A stretch of 22,140 bases of DNA, taken from assembly GCA_052326585.1 (NCBI GenBank), contig JBKQLU010000075.1:1-22140 (forward strand), read 5' to 3'. The notes below the pieces were generated by a model. The model was not told the DNA's origin, did not search any database, and saw only the letters and a program-made list of their open reading frames with translations. The position numbers were made by a program, and so were the translations under genes. This DNA is from JAPLJC01 sp052326585 (lineage in GTDB: Bacteria > Desulfobacterota > Desulfobaccia > Desulfobaccales > 0-14-0-80-60-11). Shown here in pieces: positions 21,497 to 22,140 of the stretch (position 1 is its first letter; every line of letters begins with the position of its first letter).

Positions 21497-22140
21497 TTAC
21501 ACCGCCGGCAGGTGCAGTGCGAAGAGGCTCCCCGCCCCCGGGGTGCTTGCCACCGTCACCCGGCCATGGTGCGCCTGGGCGATGTGCTTGACGATGGCCA
21601 ACCCCAGGCCGGTGCCGCCGACCTTCCGGCTGCGTCCCGCATCCACCCGGTAGAAACGTTCAAAGATGCGGTCTAGTTGATTCTTCTCGATGCCTACCCC
21701 CTGGTCCTGAACCCGGACTACCACCTCGGCGTCATCCCTGAGAGCCTCCACCTGCACGGCGCTGCCCGCGGGGCTATATTTGACGGCATTGTCAATCAGG
21801 TTCACCAGGGCCTGTTCCAGGAGCGGCGCGTTGATCCGGGCTCGCAGCTTCTCCGGGCAATTCAGCCGGACCGTGATCTCCTTGGCCGCGGCCTTGGCCT
21901 CACAGATCTGGATGGCGGAATCCAAGACCGCCTTGAGCCTGCCGGCGGTGAGAAAGACCCTTCCCTTTTCCGCATCCTGTTCGATCCGGGAGAGGCTCAG
22001 AAGATCGTCGATAATCTCATTGAGCCGATCGGTCTGCCGGGAGACGATGCCCAGGAAGTTCTGGGCATTCTCCGGCTCCTGCATGGCGCCGGCCAGTAAA
22101 GTCTCCACGAATCCCTTGATGGAGGTGATGGGGGTCTTCA
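21497..22140 (-). CDS. phoR: PhoR-like sensor histidine kinase, 5' part outside window
   Basis: Only the C-terminal part (about 214 codons) is inside the window; the frame is open at the right edge. The first visible residues, KTPITSIKGFVETLL, are what follows the phospho-accepting histidine of a HisKA domain (HELKTP...), so that His lies just beyond the edge. Then come the second HisKA helix (DRLNEIIDDLLSLSRIEQ) and a full HATPase_c domain: N-box NLIDNAVKYSP, G1 QDQGVGI, F-box FERFYRVD, and G2 GGTGLGLAIVKHI. Position next to pstS with a Pho-box-like promoter between supports PhoR, which senses phosphate status through Pst and phosphorylates PhoB. A different kinase of the same class is possible. 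Confidence 0.85.
   Translation of the reverse strand, partial: KTPITSIKGFVETLLAGAMQEPENAQNFLGIVSRQTDRLNEIIDDLLSLSRIEQDAEKGRVFLTAGRLKAVLDSAIQICEAKAAAKEITVRLNCPEKLRARINAPLLEQALVNLIDNAVKYSPAGSAVQVEALRDDAEVVVRVQDQGVGIEKNQLDRIFERFYRVDAGRSRKVGGTGLGLAIVKHIAQAHHGRVTVASTPGAGSLFALHLPAV

Overview
The window is a moderately GC-rich bacterial chromosome segment with dense, short-spaced operons. It shows no tRNA, rRNA, insertion sequence or CRISPR. The gene mix (decaheme cytochrome plus porin conduit, DsrE-family protein, glycogen-to-acetate enzymes, Pst phosphate uptake) suits an anaerobic or facultatively anaerobic Gram-negative, most likely of the Desulfobacterota (former Deltaproteobacteria). That assignment is an impression from protein character, not a computed placement.

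Layout. (1) 1-2654, minus: a decaheme c-type cytochrome of the DmsE/MtrA type followed by an MtrB/PioB-type outer-membrane barrel that runs off the left edge. Together they would carry electrons across the outer membrane. (2) 2655-3261: a 607-bp divergent intergenic region with a good promoter for the cytochrome operon, repeats at its start site, and an unusual series of inverted repeats. (3) 3262-4388, plus: a DsrE-family protein and an exported SRPBCC/START-domain protein. (4) 4389-4953: no convincing gene. (5) 4954-13465, plus: a carbon and energy operon of phosphoketolase, acetate kinase, alpha-glucan phosphorylase and glycogen debranching enzyme. (6) 13493-17194, plus: four envelope-flavoured genes, namely a DUF2156 protein, an ICMT-like membrane methyltransferase, a membrane-anchored metallophosphoesterase and a TVP38/TMEM64 protein. 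(7) 17197-22140, minus: a small putative membrane protein, then pstB, pstA, pstC, pstS and the 3' part of a PhoR-like histidine kinase, with a Pho-box-like repeat upstream of pstS.

How the genes work together. GlgX and GlgP would free glucose-1-phosphate from storage glucan. Once converted to fructose-6-phosphate or xylulose-5-phosphate, phosphoketolase splits the sugar to acetyl-phosphate, and acetate kinase turns that into acetate and ATP. Phosphoglucomutase, needed to link the two halves, is not present as an intact gene; a 21-codon frame between glgP and glgX begins like one. Pst plus PhoR supplies phosphate, and both phosphorylase and phosphoketolase consume inorganic phosphate. The most notable items are the MtrAB conduit, the polysaccharide-to-acetyl-phosphate operon with its possible pgm remnant, and the structured region at 2834-3095.
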